Shown here in pieces: positions 34,451-44,281 of a stretch of 64,000 nt of DNA (position 1 is its first letter; every line of letters starts with the position of its first letter). The notes under the pieces were generated by a model. It ran no database searches and was not told the DNA's origin. It worked only from the letters and a program-made list of their open reading frames with translations. Position numbers and translations under genes: made by a program. Source of the DNA: JABAAE01 sp036336715 (GTDB lineage: Bacteria; Planctomycetota; Planctomycetia; Pirellulales; Pirellulaceae); assembly GCA_036336715.1 (NCBI GenBank), contig JAYZFP010000091.1, positions 1 to 64,000 of the forward strand. Reading direction: 5' to 3'.

Positions 34451-36256
34451 ATGACCAACGTTGTAGCGTTACCCGAACGGTCGGAAGTCAATGTCGAGGA
34501 TACCTGGGACCTCAGTTGCCTGTTTGAAAACGATGACCAGTGGCAGGCGGCTTGCGAAAAAGTCGAATCGCAGATTGATCGTTACTCTGCATTCGAGGGA
34601 AAGCTGGCTGATGGGGCGGGTGTGCTGGCCGATTGCCTCCAGTTTGACAGTGACCTGGAGCGGCTGTGTGACCGTTTGGCCAATTACGCTTACCTGAAAA
34701 CGACCGAGGATCAGACGGAGAGCACCTACCAGGCGTTGATGGGCCGTTACCGGAATGTTGCGACTCGGGTCAGCGAAGCCGCCAGTTTCATCCGCCCGGA
34801 AATCCTGGCAATTGATGACCAGCAGATGCAGTCGTTTCTTGAAGAAGAATCGATGCAGAAGTTCCGGTTGCTGGTAGAAAGGATTACCCGCTACAAGCCG
34901 TATACGCTCACCAACCGTGAAGAGCAGATCGTTGCGATGCAGGGGGAGATGGCAGGTGCCGCAGGCAACGCATTCCGGAAATTGAATGATGCTGATCTGA
35001 AATTCGGCAATGTGACCAATGAGCAGGGACAGGAGATCGAGCTGTCCCATGCGACCTTTGCCCAGTTGCTGCAGTCACCCGATCGCGGGGTGCGAAAAAA
35101 AGCCTTTCATCAGTACTACGAACAGTTCCAGGCACACGAAAACACCCTGGCGGCAACGCTGGAAGGGAGTATTCAGAAAGATGCCTATTATGCCAAGGTA
35201 CGCGGGTACGACAGCGCACTCTCGCAGGCATTGTTCAGTGACGACGTTCCCCACTCTGTTTACGATAACCTGATTTCGGCTGTCAAGAATAACCTGCCGG
35301 CTCTCTATCGATATTACGATTTGAGAAAACGCAAAATGGGACTGGAGGAAATCCATCATTACGATACCTACGTTTCCATCCTGAGCGAATACGAAATGTC
35401 CCATACCTGGGACGAGGCGGTGAAAGTGATTATTGAGTCACTGCGACCACTTGGCGATGAATATTGCGAGGTTCTCAGGGAAGGGTTGGTTGGTCGGTGG
35501 TGTGACCGCTACCCAAACAGGAACAAACAAAGCGGCGCATTTTCGTACGGGATTTACGACGGAAAGCCGTTCATCATGATGAACTTCAAGGAAGAGGTTC
35601 TGCGCGATGTCTTTACCCTGGCCCATGAAGCGGGGCACTCCATGCATACCTACTACTCGGCCGCCAATCAGCCTTATGAATATTACAACTACTCAATTTT
35701 TGTTGCCGAAGTTGCGAGTACCTTCAACGAGCAGTTGCTGGCCAGGTACCTGGTGGATCATGCAACCGATGACAGGCAGAAAGCGTACCTGATCAACAAT
35801 CAGATCGATGACATTCGTGCCACGATCATTCGTCAAACGATGTTTGCCGAATTTGAAAAGATGACCCACGAGATGGTCGAGGTCGGTGAGCCACTCACTG
35901 TCGAATCCTTCAAGGCAAAGTACCGGGAACTGCTGGAGACCTATTTCGGTCCGGAATTTGAAATAGACGATTGCCTGTCCTTGGAGTGTTTTCGAATTCC
36001 GCATTTCTACCGTGCGTTTTATGTCTATCAGTACGCGACCGGATTGTCAGCGGCGATTGCCCTGAGTCGAAGGGTTCTCAGCGTAGAAAAAGGAGCGCTC
36101 GATGACTACACCAGGTTCCTCAGTGGTGGATGTTCCAAAATGCCACTGGAGCTTCTCAAGGACGCTGGTGTGGACATGCAGAGTCCCGAACCTGTCAATG
36201 CAGCCTTGACTCAGTTCTCTGAACTGGTGGATCAACTGGAAAGCCTGCTGGATTAG
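34451..36256 (+). CDS. pepF: Oligoendopeptidase F (M3B family)
   Basis: The 601 residues are the usual length for PepF. The zinc motif is H392-EAGH within TLAHEAGHSMHTYYS, with the third-ligand Glu in the FVAEVASTFNEQLL helix. The N-terminal lobe has the family region DWDLSCLF-like (EDTWDLSCLF) and FQFD-like helices. It cleaves peptides of 7-20 residues in the cytoplasm and has no signal peptide. It is the first gene of a plus-strand stretch; a hairpin lies at 36297-36327 after its stop. Confidence 0.95.
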   Translation: MTNVVALPERSEVNVEDTWDLSCLFENDDQWQAACEKVESQIDRYSAFEGKLADGAGVLADCLQFDSDLERLCDRLANYAYLKTTEDQTESTYQALMGRYRNVATRVSEAASFIRPEILAIDDQQMQSFLEEESMQKFRLLVERITRYKPYTLTNREEQIVAMQGEMAGAAGNAFRKLNDADLKFGNVTNEQGQEIELSHATFAQLLQSPDRGVRKKAFHQYYEQFQAHENTLAATLEGSIQKDAYYAKVRGYDSALSQALFSDDVPHSVYDNLISAVKNNLPALYRYYDLRKRKMGLEEIHHYDTYVSILSEYEMSHTWDEAVKVIIESLRPLGDEYCEVLREGLVGRWCDRYPNRNKQSGAFSYGIYDGKPFIMMNFKEEVLRDVFTLAHEAGHSMHTYYSAANQPYEYYNYSIFVAEVASTFNEQLLARYLVDHATDDRQKAYLINNQIDDIRATIIRQTMFAEFEKMTHEMVEVGEPLTVESFKAKYRELLETYFGPEFEIDDCLSLECFRIPHFYRAFYVYQYATGLSAAIALSRRVLSVEKGALDDYTRFLSGGCSKMPLELLKDAGVDMQSPEPVNAALTQFSELVDQLESLLD

Positions 36257-36296
36257 GTAACGGGCTTCTGTTGGCTATGGATCGGCTTTTTCTGCA

Positions 36297-36327
36297 CCCT
36301 CCCGCCTCAGAAGGCTTGAGGGGAGGG
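36297..36327 (+). terminator. Possible terminator hairpin after pepF
   Basis: CCCTCC-cg-CCTCA pairs with TGAGG-GGAGGG around a seven-base loop, with a two-base bulge. No U-tract follows (GTATTTCC), so termination would be weak or factor-dependent. It starts 41 bases after the pepF stop. Confidence 0.35.
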
Positions 36328-36522
36328 GTATTTCCTGGGGCCGATTTCCAGTTGGGCCCTTTTTCCGTTTTGCCCATGGTGATGCTGTCATCTGCCTGCC
36401 GGTACTGCTGTCGGGGCTGCTATTGAGTGAATGGTCCTGAAATCGTAGGATCTCCCACCGCTGTTTCTGTCTGGCCCGGTTCCGGATAGCCCGCAAATGC
36501 AAAATCAGACGTAGCGAACCCA

Positions 36523-37131
36523 ATGGAATTCGATTTCAGACGACGATCCAAAACCTGTTCCCGCACGGAACGTGAACTGGGGCCGGGTGAACGTTATTAC
36601 TCGGTCTTGCATGAGTGCGAAGGCGAGGTGGTGCGTGAAGAAATCTCGGCTGGGGCCTGGCAGGGGCCTCCCGAAGAATGCATCAGTTGGTGGCAGGCCC
36701 GAATTCCGGAACGGGATCCCAACCGGTTCTTTTGGGCGCCTGATAACGTCGTTCTCGATTATTTCGAGTCATTTGATGGAAACGAGGAAAAGCAGGCCCA
36801 GCGGTATGTGCTTGCCCTGTTGTTGATCCAGAAGCGGATTTTCCGACTCCAGGATTCCACTGCCGATGAAGAGGGGTGGGAAACCCTTCACGTCTCCTGT
36901 TCGAGGCGGGATGCAGAATACGAAGTACTGGTCTGTGACCCTGATCCGGAAGAAATTCAGTCGATTGAAAATGGGTTGGTCGATCTCCTTTTTTCAGACG
37001 AACCTTTCGAAGAAGAGTTGGAAGAAGAGTTGGAAGAAGAGTTGGAAGAAGAGTCCGAAGAAGAGTCGGGTGCTGACAATTTGGAGGAGGCAGTTGTGGA
37101 ACCGGTAGAAACGGAGTCAACCGATGTCTGA
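36523..37131 (+). CDS. Conserved acidic hypothetical protein
   Basis: I do not recognise a family. The 202 residues are soluble, without signal peptide or membrane helix. The first 145 are a compact domain (RRRSKTCSRTERELGPGERY at the start resembles a short Cys/Arg motif and WWQARIPER follows). The C-terminal 50 residues are almost all acidic, built of EEEL repeats. It overlaps the downstream lipoprotein gene by 8 bases (37124-37131), so the two are translated together. A role in the same process as the lipoprotein is likely; nothing more can be said. Confidence 0.75.
   Translation: MEFDFRRRSKTCSRTERELGPGERYYSVLHECEGEVVREEISAGAWQGPPEECISWWQARIPERDPNRFFWAPDNVVLDYFESFDGNEEKQAQRYVLALLLIQKRIFRLQDSTADEEGWETLHVSCSRRDAEYEVLVCDPDPEEIQSIENGLVDLLFSDEPFEEELEEELEEELEEESEEESGADNLEEAVVEPVETESTDV
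37009..37068 (+). repeat. Five 12-bp coding repeats (acidic)
   Basis: GAAGAAGAGTTG at 37009-37020, 37021-37032 and 37033-37044, then GAAGAAGAGTCC and GAAGAAGAGTCG to 37068. Encodes E-E-E-(L/S). Confidence 0.92.
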
Positions 37132-38281
37132 TGAAGAAGGACCTGTGAGGGGGAACCCGGATGGTTGGGGCTCTGTTTTTTCAGCTTTTCCGGCGAGCTA
37201 CCTGCTGTTGTTTGTTGTCTGCCTGACCGGTAACGGCTGCAACTGGTTGCGTCAGAATTTTTACCGGGGCCAAAGCCCGCCCACTCTTTTTCATCAGCAG
37301 GTGTCCCGGGAGCAGATCATCCAGGCCGTGAATGCCAACAGCCAGGCGATTCGTTCGCTGCAGGCCAGGGTACAGGTCCGGGCGACCGGGGCTCCGGTTC
37401 TGTCGGGGGATCTTTCGGTCGAGCAGCCGAGTCGCCTGCGAATGCAGGTCGGACTTTTGAATATGAGCAATTCCGGGATAGATGTGGGCAGCAATGATGA
37501 CGAGTTCTGGGTCTGGATCAAAAGTTCCCTGCCCGGGGGACAGCCTCCCTCGGTTCTCTACGCGCGGCATGATGATTACGAACGGAGTGCTGTCAAGCAG
37601 GCTCTGCCAATTGAACCCTCCTGGGTCATTGATTCGCTCGGCCTGGCCTACTTTGACCCACGTTCCCATCATGAAGGGCCTTTTCCCCATCCGGACGGTT
37701 CGCTTGAAATCAGGTCATTTTACCAGTCAGCCAGCGGGGCGATGGTCAAGGCCACGCGGGTGGATCCGCGAACCAGCGTTGTGGTGGCCCAGGAGCTTTA
37801 CCGCAATGGAATCCGGATTGCCTCCAGCCGGGCAGAAAAGCACCAGTATTTTGACGACTTGCGGGCTAGCATTCCACGGCGTGTGGAAATAGAGATCGGG
37901 TTGAATACACCGAACCCCGGAAAAGTGACCTTGGAGCTGTCGAACCTGTTTCCCAACAGTATTGACGCCAGCTACGCGGGGCTCTGGGAAATGCCCCGTC
38001 CGCGAAATATCGATATTGTCAATATCGCTGCGCAGCCGGCGGTCGCCATGCCGGGAACTGCTGCAGGTAAAACCGGACCACCGTCCCTTGCCGCACCGGC
38101 AGCCGGAGGCAATCAGAACGTCCAGCCGGGCTCAGCACAAAGGTCAGCATTACCTGGTGGTCCCCAGCCGGATGCTGTACCCGGAAACCCGATCGGGAAC
38201 AGGGGGCAACAGGTTGTGCCGGCAACCTTCCAGGGAGCGGGCCGCCAGCCTGATTTTTTGCCAAGGGGGTTTGGACGCTGA
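37124..38281 (+). CDS. Putative lipoprotein with a LolA/LppX-like half and a Pro/Gly-rich tail
   Basis: The N-terminal hydrophobic stretch (ASYLLLFVVCL) ends in a lipobox-like TGNGC, with Cys at about residue 40. The acylated N-terminus would sit after a longer-than-usual leader. About residues 65-310 alternate strands with the text SRLRMQVGLL, WVWIKSS and RVEIEIGLNTPN, a pattern seen in LolA/outer-membrane carrier folds. This assignment is tentative. The last 80 residues are Pro/Gly/Gln-rich. It starts inside the stop of the acidic hypothetical gene. The EpmA-like gene follows 42 bases on. Confidence 0.7.
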   Translation: MSDEEGPVRGNPDGWGSVFSAFPASYLLLFVVCLTGNGCNWLRQNFYRGQSPPTLFHQQVSREQIIQAVNANSQAIRSLQARVQVRATGAPVLSGDLSVEQPSRLRMQVGLLNMSNSGIDVGSNDDEFWVWIKSSLPGGQPPSVLYARHDDYERSAVKQALPIEPSWVIDSLGLAYFDPRSHHEGPFPHPDGSLEIRSFYQSASGAMVKATRVDPRTSVVVAQELYRNGIRIASSRAEKHQYFDDLRASIPRRVEIEIGLNTPNPGKVTLELSNLFPNSIDASYAGLWEMPRPRNIDIVNIAAQPAVAMPGTAAGKTGPPSLAAPAAGGNQNVQPGSAQRSALPGGPQPDAVPGNPIGNRGQQVVPATFQGAGRQPDFLPRGFGR

Positions 38282-38323
38282 TCCTCCCGCCCTTTAAAAA
38301 AGGAAATTCCAGCCGGGGCTCTC

Positions 38324-39292
38324 ATGTCGCATGATAATCCGCGTCACTTGAAACTGAGAATTCGTTCTGACTTGCTCCGGGAAATTCGCGGTTTTTTTCA
38401 TGAACGGGACTTTCTTGAGGTCCAAACTCCGGTTCTCTCAAGGGACACGATGGTTGACCAGGCGATCGATCCGATTCCGGTGAGCCTTGAGGGAGTGGAA
38501 GAGGTCATGTACCTGCAAACCTCTCCCGAGTTTTCAATGAAGCGGTTGTTGATTGAGGGCATCCATCCGATCTATGAAATTACGCCTGTTTTTCGGAGTG
38601 CGGAAAAAGGAATCCGGCACAATCCCGAGTTCACAATGCTCGAATGGTACCGAATGGGTGATGGTTACTTCGAAGGAATTCAGCTGCTGCAGGACCTGGT
38701 GGAAAGGGTGCTTCCCGGGAGGCCACCTTGTCGCCGGTTGGCCTACCGTGAGGCATTTGAATCCGAGTTTGGCATCAATCCTCACCTGGCGGGTGAAGCG
38801 GAGCTTCGAATGCTGGCCAGAAAAAGGGGCCTCGATTTTCCGAAATGCAGTGGTGGAGCCGACCCTGTTTTACAATGGCTGGTTGCCGAGTCCCTGGAGC
38901 CCCAGCTCGGCCTTGACTCACCGGTGATTCTTTTTGATTGGCCATCATCGCAGGCTGCGTTGGCAAGGCTCAGGAATGAGACCGATGGGCAGGAGGAATA
39001 CCAAGTCGCCGAAAGGTATGAGCTGTACATCGACGGGCTGGAAATTGCCAACGGTTACCACGAGTTGTGTGATCCTCAGGAGCAGCGAAGACGCCTGGAA
39101 GCCAATCATCGTATCCGCCTGGAAAATGGTCGCCCACCTCTTCCCCTGGAGAGCAGGTTGTTGGATGAAATGGAATCGGTTGGCCTGCCGGCCTGTAGCG
39201 GTGTGGCCCTGGGAATCGAGCGTTTGCTGATGGTCCTCACTCGCAGCGATTGTTTGGCGGATGGGATGGCTTTTGACCTGGAGCAGGCGTGA
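38324..39292 (+). CDS. epmA: EF-P lysine lysyltransferase-like protein (EpmA/GenX/PoxA type)
   Basis: The 322 residues are a stand-alone class II lysyl-tRNA synthetase catalytic core with no anticodon-binding OB domain. Motif 1-like sequence is RGFFHERDFLEVQTPVL, motif 2 is YEITPVFRSAEKG...NPEFTMLEWY, and motif 3 is GVALGIERLLMVL. EpmA attaches beta-lysine to elongation factor P. The partners epmB and efp are not in the window. The downstream gene begins 122 bases after it. Other LysRS paralogues are less likely because of the missing N-terminal domain. Confidence 0.92.
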   Translation: MSHDNPRHLKLRIRSDLLREIRGFFHERDFLEVQTPVLSRDTMVDQAIDPIPVSLEGVEEVMYLQTSPEFSMKRLLIEGIHPIYEITPVFRSAEKGIRHNPEFTMLEWYRMGDGYFEGIQLLQDLVERVLPGRPPCRRLAYREAFESEFGINPHLAGEAELRMLARKRGLDFPKCSGGADPVLQWLVAESLEPQLGLDSPVILFDWPSSQAALARLRNETDGQEEYQVAERYELYIDGLEIANGYHELCDPQEQRRRLEANHRIRLENGRPPLPLESRLLDEMESVGLPACSGVALGIERLLMVLTRSDCLADGMAFDLEQA

Positions 39293-39413
39293 AACAGCAG
39301 TCCGTGTTAGAATTCCCGGGATTCGTGCCGGATGCCCTGTGCCTGGATACACAAGAGCCGGTTTTCCAGGAACCTGGTCCCCAAAACCTTGATACCCGAA
39401 AGCGGTGCAATTC

Positions 39414-40703
39414 ATGAACGTGGTTCAAATCATTGCCAGGAAGCGGGACCAGCGGGAATTGACCGAAGCGGAAATTTGCCAACTGGTGGAGGGGTACACA
39501 TCGGGGGCAATTGCCGATTACCAGATGTCGGCGTGGGCGATGGCCGTTCTTCTCAATGGCATGACTTTTGACGAAACCGTTGCGCTCACTCGGGCCATGC
39601 TGGAATCGGGGGACAGGCTTTCCTGGCCGGATTCGCTGCCCGTGGTGGACAAGCATTCCACCGGTGGGATCGGTGACAAAGTCTCCATTCCACTGGCCCC
39701 CATGCTTGCCTGCTGTGGCGTGAACGTGCCGATGATTTCCGGTAGGGGGCTCGGGCCGACCGGCGGAACTCTTGACAAGCTGGAGTCGATTCCCGGGTTT
39801 CGCACGGATCTTTCGGTCGCTGAAATTACAGCCCAGGTCGAAAAGACAGGCTGTGTGATTACGGGAGCGACGCCGGAAATTGCTCCGGCGGACCGCAAGC
39901 TTTATGCGCTGAGAGATGTCACCGGAACGGTTGAATCCATTCCCCTGATTACTGCCAGTATTCTCAGCAAGAAGCTGGCAGCAGGTCTGGATGCGCTGGT
40001 TTTGGATGTCAAATTTGGCTCCGGGGCCTTTATGAAATCCATTGAGCAGGCATCCTGTCTAGCTCGTTCGCTGGTTGCCGTGGGGAAAGAACTGGGGGTC
40101 AGGACGTGCGCCCTTTTGACCGATATGAACCAGGTTCTCGGCAGTTATGCCGGAAATGCAATCGAAGTGGCTGAGTCGATTGAATTGCTGAAAGGGAACG
40201 TCGCAGAAGACCTTGAATCGGTGACTGTTGAATTGGGGGCGGTCCTGCTGGAGCAGGTGTCACCACAGGGTTTGGAGGCCAACCGGAAGGCTTTGCGTGA
40301 ATCGGTATCCAGCGGCAGGGCATTGGCCAGGTTCCAGCAAATGGTCGAGCAGCAGCAGGGGCAGCTTGGCGATTTCCGACACCAGGTGATTGCAGAAATT
40401 GTTGCGGACCGACCGGGCTACCTGCTGGAGATCGATGGCCGGGCGATTGGTTACGCCAAAATCGAGCTGGGTGCCGGACGAAAAAAAATGGAGGACTGTC
40501 TCGACCTCGAGGTCGGAATTCAACAGGTTGCACGGGTGGGTGAGGAATTGACTGAGGGGCAGGCTGTCTTTCGTATCCTGTCGCCCGGAACCGTTGCTTC
40601 GGAGAAAAGGGAACGGGCGATCCGGTTGTTGCAGGATGCGTTCCGCATCGGTACGGTGGAGCCGCAGCCCCAACCGTTGATCAGGCAGGTGTTGGTGGAA
40701 TGA
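39414..40703 (+). CDS. deoA: Pyrimidine-nucleoside/thymidine phosphorylase
   Basis: The 429 residues match the family length. The phosphate and nucleoside loops are KHSTGGIGDKVS (about residues 80-90) and SGRGLGPTGGTLDKLESIPG. DVKFGSGAFM follows in the central domain, and the C-terminal barrel starts near GYLLEIDG. The enzyme phosphorolyses thymidine or uridine; whether it is DeoA or Pdp type is not decided here. ATG 39414 (MNVVQII) is chosen over the frame start at 39405. Cytidine deaminase is 19 bases downstream, giving a pyrimidine-salvage unit. Confidence 0.94.
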   Translation: MNVVQIIARKRDQRELTEAEICQLVEGYTSGAIADYQMSAWAMAVLLNGMTFDETVALTRAMLESGDRLSWPDSLPVVDKHSTGGIGDKVSIPLAPMLACCGVNVPMISGRGLGPTGGTLDKLESIPGFRTDLSVAEITAQVEKTGCVITGATPEIAPADRKLYALRDVTGTVESIPLITASILSKKLAAGLDALVLDVKFGSGAFMKSIEQASCLARSLVAVGKELGVRTCALLTDMNQVLGSYAGNAIEVAESIELLKGNVAEDLESVTVELGAVLLEQVSPQGLEANRKALRESVSSGRALARFQQMVEQQQGQLGDFRHQVIAEIVADRPGYLLEIDGRAIGYAKIELGAGRKKMEDCLDLEVGIQQVARVGEELTEGQAVFRILSPGTVASEKRERAIRLLQDAFRIGTVEPQPQPLIRQVLVE

Positions 40704-40722
40704 TTTTTTGGTTTGAAATGAT

Positions 40723-41136
40723 ATGAAGCCCGATTTTGAACTTGATGAAGAAGACCGCACCCAGTTGATCGAGTTGGCGCTGGAGGCGAGGTCCCATGCC
40801 TACGCCCCGTATTCCCGTTTCCTGGTGGGTGCGTCGGTTCTGACGCAACAGGGTTCGCTGTTTCACGGATGCAACGTGGAAAACGCTTCTCTGGGGCTGA
40901 CCATCTGTGCGGAAAGGGTGGCCATGGGCTCTGCGATTTCTGCCGGTTTTCAGCGGTTTCGAGCCATCTGTGTTGTTTCCGAAGGCGGGGTTGCCCCTTG
41001 CGGTGCCTGTCGCCAGTTCATTCGCGAATTTGGCGGGGACACGGTGATCCTGCTGGTGGACGCTGACGAACGGAGTCTGAAAAAGGAAACCACGATTGGC
41101 CAGTTGTTACCGGACTCATTTTCGCTGAAATCCTGA
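40723..41136 (+). CDS. cdd: Cytidine deaminase
   Basis: The 137 residues are of the short homotetrameric type. Zinc ligands and catalytic Glu are C62-A-E64 (TICAER) and C93-G-A-C96 (PCGACRQF). The nucleoside-binding NVENAS is at about residues 51-56 and YAPYSRF near residue 28. It converts cytidine or deoxycytidine to uridine, feeding the phosphorylase encoded upstream. A 12-bp tandem repeat and a T-run follow the gene. Confidence 0.96.
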   Translation: MKPDFELDEEDRTQLIELALEARSHAYAPYSRFLVGASVLTQQGSLFHGCNVENASLGLTICAERVAMGSAISAGFQRFRAICVVSEGGVAPCGACRQFIREFGGDTVILLVDADERSLKKETTIGQLLPDSFSLKS

Positions 41137-41214
41137 GACTGGCATCTGCCACCTTTCCCCGGCTTGGCGAATCGCTTATTTTCAAGCGGAATCCTGTCCG
41201 GTTGCAGGCCAGTT

Positions 41215-41250
41215 GGCCAATGGGTGGGCCAATGGATGGGCGACTGGATG
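41215..41250 (+). repeat. Three 12-bp tandem repeats after cdd
   Basis: GGCCAATGGGTG (41215-41226), GGCCAATGGATG (41227-41238) and a diverged GGCGACTGGATG (41239-41250), followed by CC and a run of seven T. The stem TTGGCC/GGCCAA lies inside. The T-run suggests a terminator, but the stem is not adjacent to it. Confidence 0.6.
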
Positions 41251-41317
41251 CCTTTTTTTCGATCCGGATGACCGGTGGATGCAAACCGCTGGTTGCATGA
41301 AATGAATGGAACCTGAC

Positions 41318-41950
41318 ATGGACAAGCTGCAACAGATGAGACGGATTCAGGAGCAGAAGATCGTTGCGATTCTGCGGTCCGAAAAAAGCGACCAGTTGGT
41401 CAGGGTAGCCGAGGCGCTGGCCGAAGGTGGAGTCACCATCCTCGAGATTACCTTCACGGTTCCCGGGGCTCTGCGGATCATCGAGAAAGTGGCCGACCAG
41501 TTGGGGGACCAGGTTCTTCTGGGCGCAGGGACGGTTCTCGACGCACAAACTGCCCGCTCTGCAATGCTCGCAGGAGCCGATTTTTTTGTCTCACCTGGTA
41601 CTTCCATTGAAGTGATTCAAACCTGCCGGCGGTATGACAAGTGTGTCTTTCCCGGAGCGTTTACACCTACTGAGGTGCTGACAGCTTGGGAGGCAGGATG
41701 TGACGCGGTCAAGCTGTTTCCCTGTGATGTGCTGGGAGCAAAGCATGTCAAAGCCCTTAAGGGGCCACTGCCGCAGATCCCCCTGATCCCGACCGGGGGG
41801 GTGAACCGGGAAACCGCACGTGATTTTCTGGCCGCCGGCGCGTTGGCCGTGGGCGTGGGGAGTTCCCTGGCGCCCCGGGCAGCTATCGAATCGGGGGATT
41901 ACGATACGATCGTCAACTCCGCAAAGGCATTTGTCTCGGCCGTGGCCTGA
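41318..41950 (+). CDS. eda: KDPG/KHG aldolase
   Basis: The 210 residues form a TIM barrel with E43 (ILEITF) and Schiff-base K132 (GCDAVKLFPCD). GAGTVL and SPGTS lie between them and PTGGVNRETA follows. It cleaves 2-keto-3-deoxy-6-phosphogluconate to pyruvate and glyceraldehyde 3-phosphate (Entner-Doudoroff) or handles related keto acids. No edd or kdgK lies nearby. ATG 41318 is taken; 41306 is an in-frame alternative adding four residues. It is convergent with the secreted hypothetical gene, 18 bases apart. Confidence 0.93.
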   Translation: MDKLQQMRRIQEQKIVAILRSEKSDQLVRVAEALAEGGVTILEITFTVPGALRIIEKVADQLGDQVLLGAGTVLDAQTARSAMLAGADFFVSPGTSIEVIQTCRRYDKCVFPGAFTPTEVLTAWEAGCDAVKLFPCDVLGAKHVKALKGPLPQIPLIPTGGVNRETARDFLAAGALAVGVGSSLAPRAAIESGDYDTIVNSAKAFVSAVA

Positions 41951-41968
41951 ACCAGGTCTGACCGAGGG

Positions 41969-44281
41969 CTACCGGAAAGGTGGCGATGGCAGGGATGGCA
42001 ATGCCGGAACCAGGATGGGAGCTGAGGTTGCCGGACCGAGGCGGATGGCACAGAAGGTGTCCTGGGGCGATGGTAATTTTTTCAACCCGGTTGGCTGGAA
42101 CAGGTTCAGGCGGCTGGAAGTGCAGAGGCCCTTTTCCATCATCTCGTCCCAGCCTACTTCGAAGCGGGTGACTTTGCCGGCCGCGAAGGTTTTTTGGTAA
42201 ACCATCGAATCTTCATCCGGCAGGAAACGAACACCATAGGACTGGTTGGGTAGCTGGGATTGAATGACAATTTGGAATTCGCCAAAACGGGGGCGATAGT
42301 CGATTTTACCCTTGTTGTTGACTTCGATTTTCCAGGTTCCCTTTTTTCTATCGAACTGTTGGGAGACCAACAGTTCCGGTTTTTCTTTTTCCTCAGTCAG
42401 CCATTTGGGAGCATCGGACAGGATGACGGTTTGGGGCGTCATCCGCGGAACCTGGACCGTGAAGACCGTCGCCTGGTTCTGGTCGAGACCGGTCGCAAAT
42501 CGATAGCTTCCCGCGGGACGCAGGGTCTGGAACGTTCCCCCGGAATCGGATTTTGCAAGCACGCCGTCAAACCCGGCACGATAGCCTACATTCAGTGGCC
42601 AGATGGTTTGCGGCGGGGGCGTCGCGGTTCCGGAGGTGAGGAACCTGACATCCAGTGCCATGCCGCTGTTGCGTCGCCAGGTTGCCACGGGCAGGAGCCG
42701 GATCGCCTTGGTATCGAGCACCTCTCCCGTTTTCACTTCGATGATTTTTGAACCGATGCGGTCCGGTTTGTAGCTCGATTGATTTGGTTTGGGGGGCTGG
42801 GGAACGGACATCACCACCAACCGGTACTTGCCGGGGGCAATCAGGCTGGAACTGAATTTCACGCGGTTGCCTGTAGCTGCCATGGCATCGGACCAGAGGG
42901 TCTGGTTGCCGTAAACCGTTGTGGTGTTGATGGGGGCATCGAGGGAAAAAATGCTGGCGACCAGGTACTGTGAATTTCCAGGAACCTCGTCGACCTGCAG
43001 GTGCACTTTTTGGCCCGACTTGCGCACCATCCGGTACTCGGTGTTTTTTCCCGCTTCCACGACCAGTTGCAGATTCATCCGACCGATGCTGTAGGAGCGA
43101 TTGCCCACACGGACATATTTGTAACGGTTGAGCCGAAACGGGTTGGGTTCGATCTGGTTCAACTGGTATTTTTTTCCGTTGGACAGGGGAAGGTTGAAAC
43201 TCTCTGTCATCATGAAAATCTGCTTGCCGGTGCGGCCGCCGATTGCCAGCGGGCGGGAAGAGACTACCGATGCATTGGTGGTTCCCGACTCCCCCTCAAT
43301 GTCCTGTTCAATCAGCAGTTTTCCAGTTTTTCGCAATTGAACCTTCCAGTCCCGGAAGGATTCAGGCAGGTCAAATACCTGAGCGGAGCCGACAGGGGGG
43401 CAGACAACAATCCGCCTGTCCCGATTGCCGGGGCTGACAAAAAAACTTCCCTTATCATCTGTTTTGACGGGCTGGATCTTTGAGGAAAAGCCACCGAACG
43501 GATCGTAATGGCTCACGTTTTTGGTGTTGAACCACTTGCCGTTGTAACCCGAGTAATAGATGGAAAACTGTGCATCCTTGCAGAGGTAGATTTCGGCATT
43601 CTTGAGAGGTTGCCCATCCTGCCCGACGAGCACTCCTTTGACGGTAGGCTTTTCAAAAACGCTTTGGGTGATTTCCATCGCGATCTTGGCTGTCCGAAGG
43701 AACTGCTGCTCCTTGCCCGCGGTGCCGATCCCCAGTTCAACCTGGATCTGCTTTTTGCCCGGGAGCGGAGGCATTCGACTTTCCACCGGCTTCAGCTCGT
43801 CATTTGCCAGTTTCCATTGACGGGCATCAAGCCTGATGATGAAAAAACAGTCCCGGGTTTCGCCCGGTTCGAGGGTGATCAACATCCGGGTTCCTGCTGC
43901 ATTCCAGAAATAATCGTCCTGGTCGACTTTGAGTTTCAGATTTTCTCCGTCCACTGAAAGTTCCCGTTTCCGGGGCGAACGGTTTTGCAGTTGCAGCAGG
44001 AAGGTCGGGGATTCGCCGATGCCCCAGCGACTCTTGAGTCCCTCTCCTACCCTCAAGGAAAGCCCGTCAACCTCGGGGCCCCAGTCAGTCTTGATCTCCG
44101 GATTGGGGGTAGGGCCTTTTTGCCCTGTATCGGCTGCCTTTCCGAGGATGATCGGTTGTGCGTCGATGTTGCGGGCAATCAGGAACGAGATCCAGGGCAG
44201 CAGGACCAGGACCAGGACCTGCCGTTTCTGTTTTTCATTCTTTTGATTCGCCGATTGCATTTCAGTTACCCGCAATTGCAC
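41969..44281 (-). CDS. Large secreted hypothetical protein with a carboxypeptidase-regulatory-like segment
   Basis: I do not recognise the whole protein. The 770 residues begin with a charged stretch and a hydrophobic helix (QVLVLVLLPWISFLIAR), so it is probably exported. About residues 205-245 read VKGVLVGQDGQPLKNAEIYL, which resembles a carboxypeptidase-regulatory (Ig-like) strand set. The rest is rich in beta-strand patterns, with the text TLEPGETRDCFFIIRLDARQ and APGKYRLVVMSV. No catalytic motif is seen. It is divergent from the prolyl oligopeptidase gene across 268 bases, and the start is uncertain: an internal ATG at residue 8 is possible. Confidence 0.75.
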   Translation of the reverse strand: MQLRVTEMQSANQKNEKQKRQVLVLVLLPWISFLIARNIDAQPIILGKAADTGQKGPTPNPEIKTDWGPEVDGLSLRVGEGLKSRWGIGESPTFLLQLQNRSPRKRELSVDGENLKLKVDQDDYFWNAAGTRMLITLEPGETRDCFFIIRLDARQWKLANDELKPVESRMPPLPGKKQIQVELGIGTAGKEQQFLRTAKIAMEITQSVFEKPTVKGVLVGQDGQPLKNAEIYLCKDAQFSIYYSGYNGKWFNTKNVSHYDPFGGFSSKIQPVKTDDKGSFFVSPGNRDRRIVVCPPVGSAQVFDLPESFRDWKVQLRKTGKLLIEQDIEGESGTTNASVVSSRPLAIGGRTGKQIFMMTESFNLPLSNGKKYQLNQIEPNPFRLNRYKYVRVGNRSYSIGRMNLQLVVEAGKNTEYRMVRKSGQKVHLQVDEVPGNSQYLVASIFSLDAPINTTTVYGNQTLWSDAMAATGNRVKFSSSLIAPGKYRLVVMSVPQPPKPNQSSYKPDRIGSKIIEVKTGEVLDTKAIRLLPVATWRRNSGMALDVRFLTSGTATPPPQTIWPLNVGYRAGFDGVLAKSDSGGTFQTLRPAGSYRFATGLDQNQATVFTVQVPRMTPQTVILSDAPKWLTEEKEKPELLVSQQFDRKKGTWKIEVNNKGKIDYRPRFGEFQIVIQSQLPNQSYGVRFLPDEDSMVYQKTFAAGKVTRFEVGWDEMMEKGLCTSSRLNLFQPTGLKKLPSPQDTFCAIRLGPATSAPILVPALPSLPSPPFR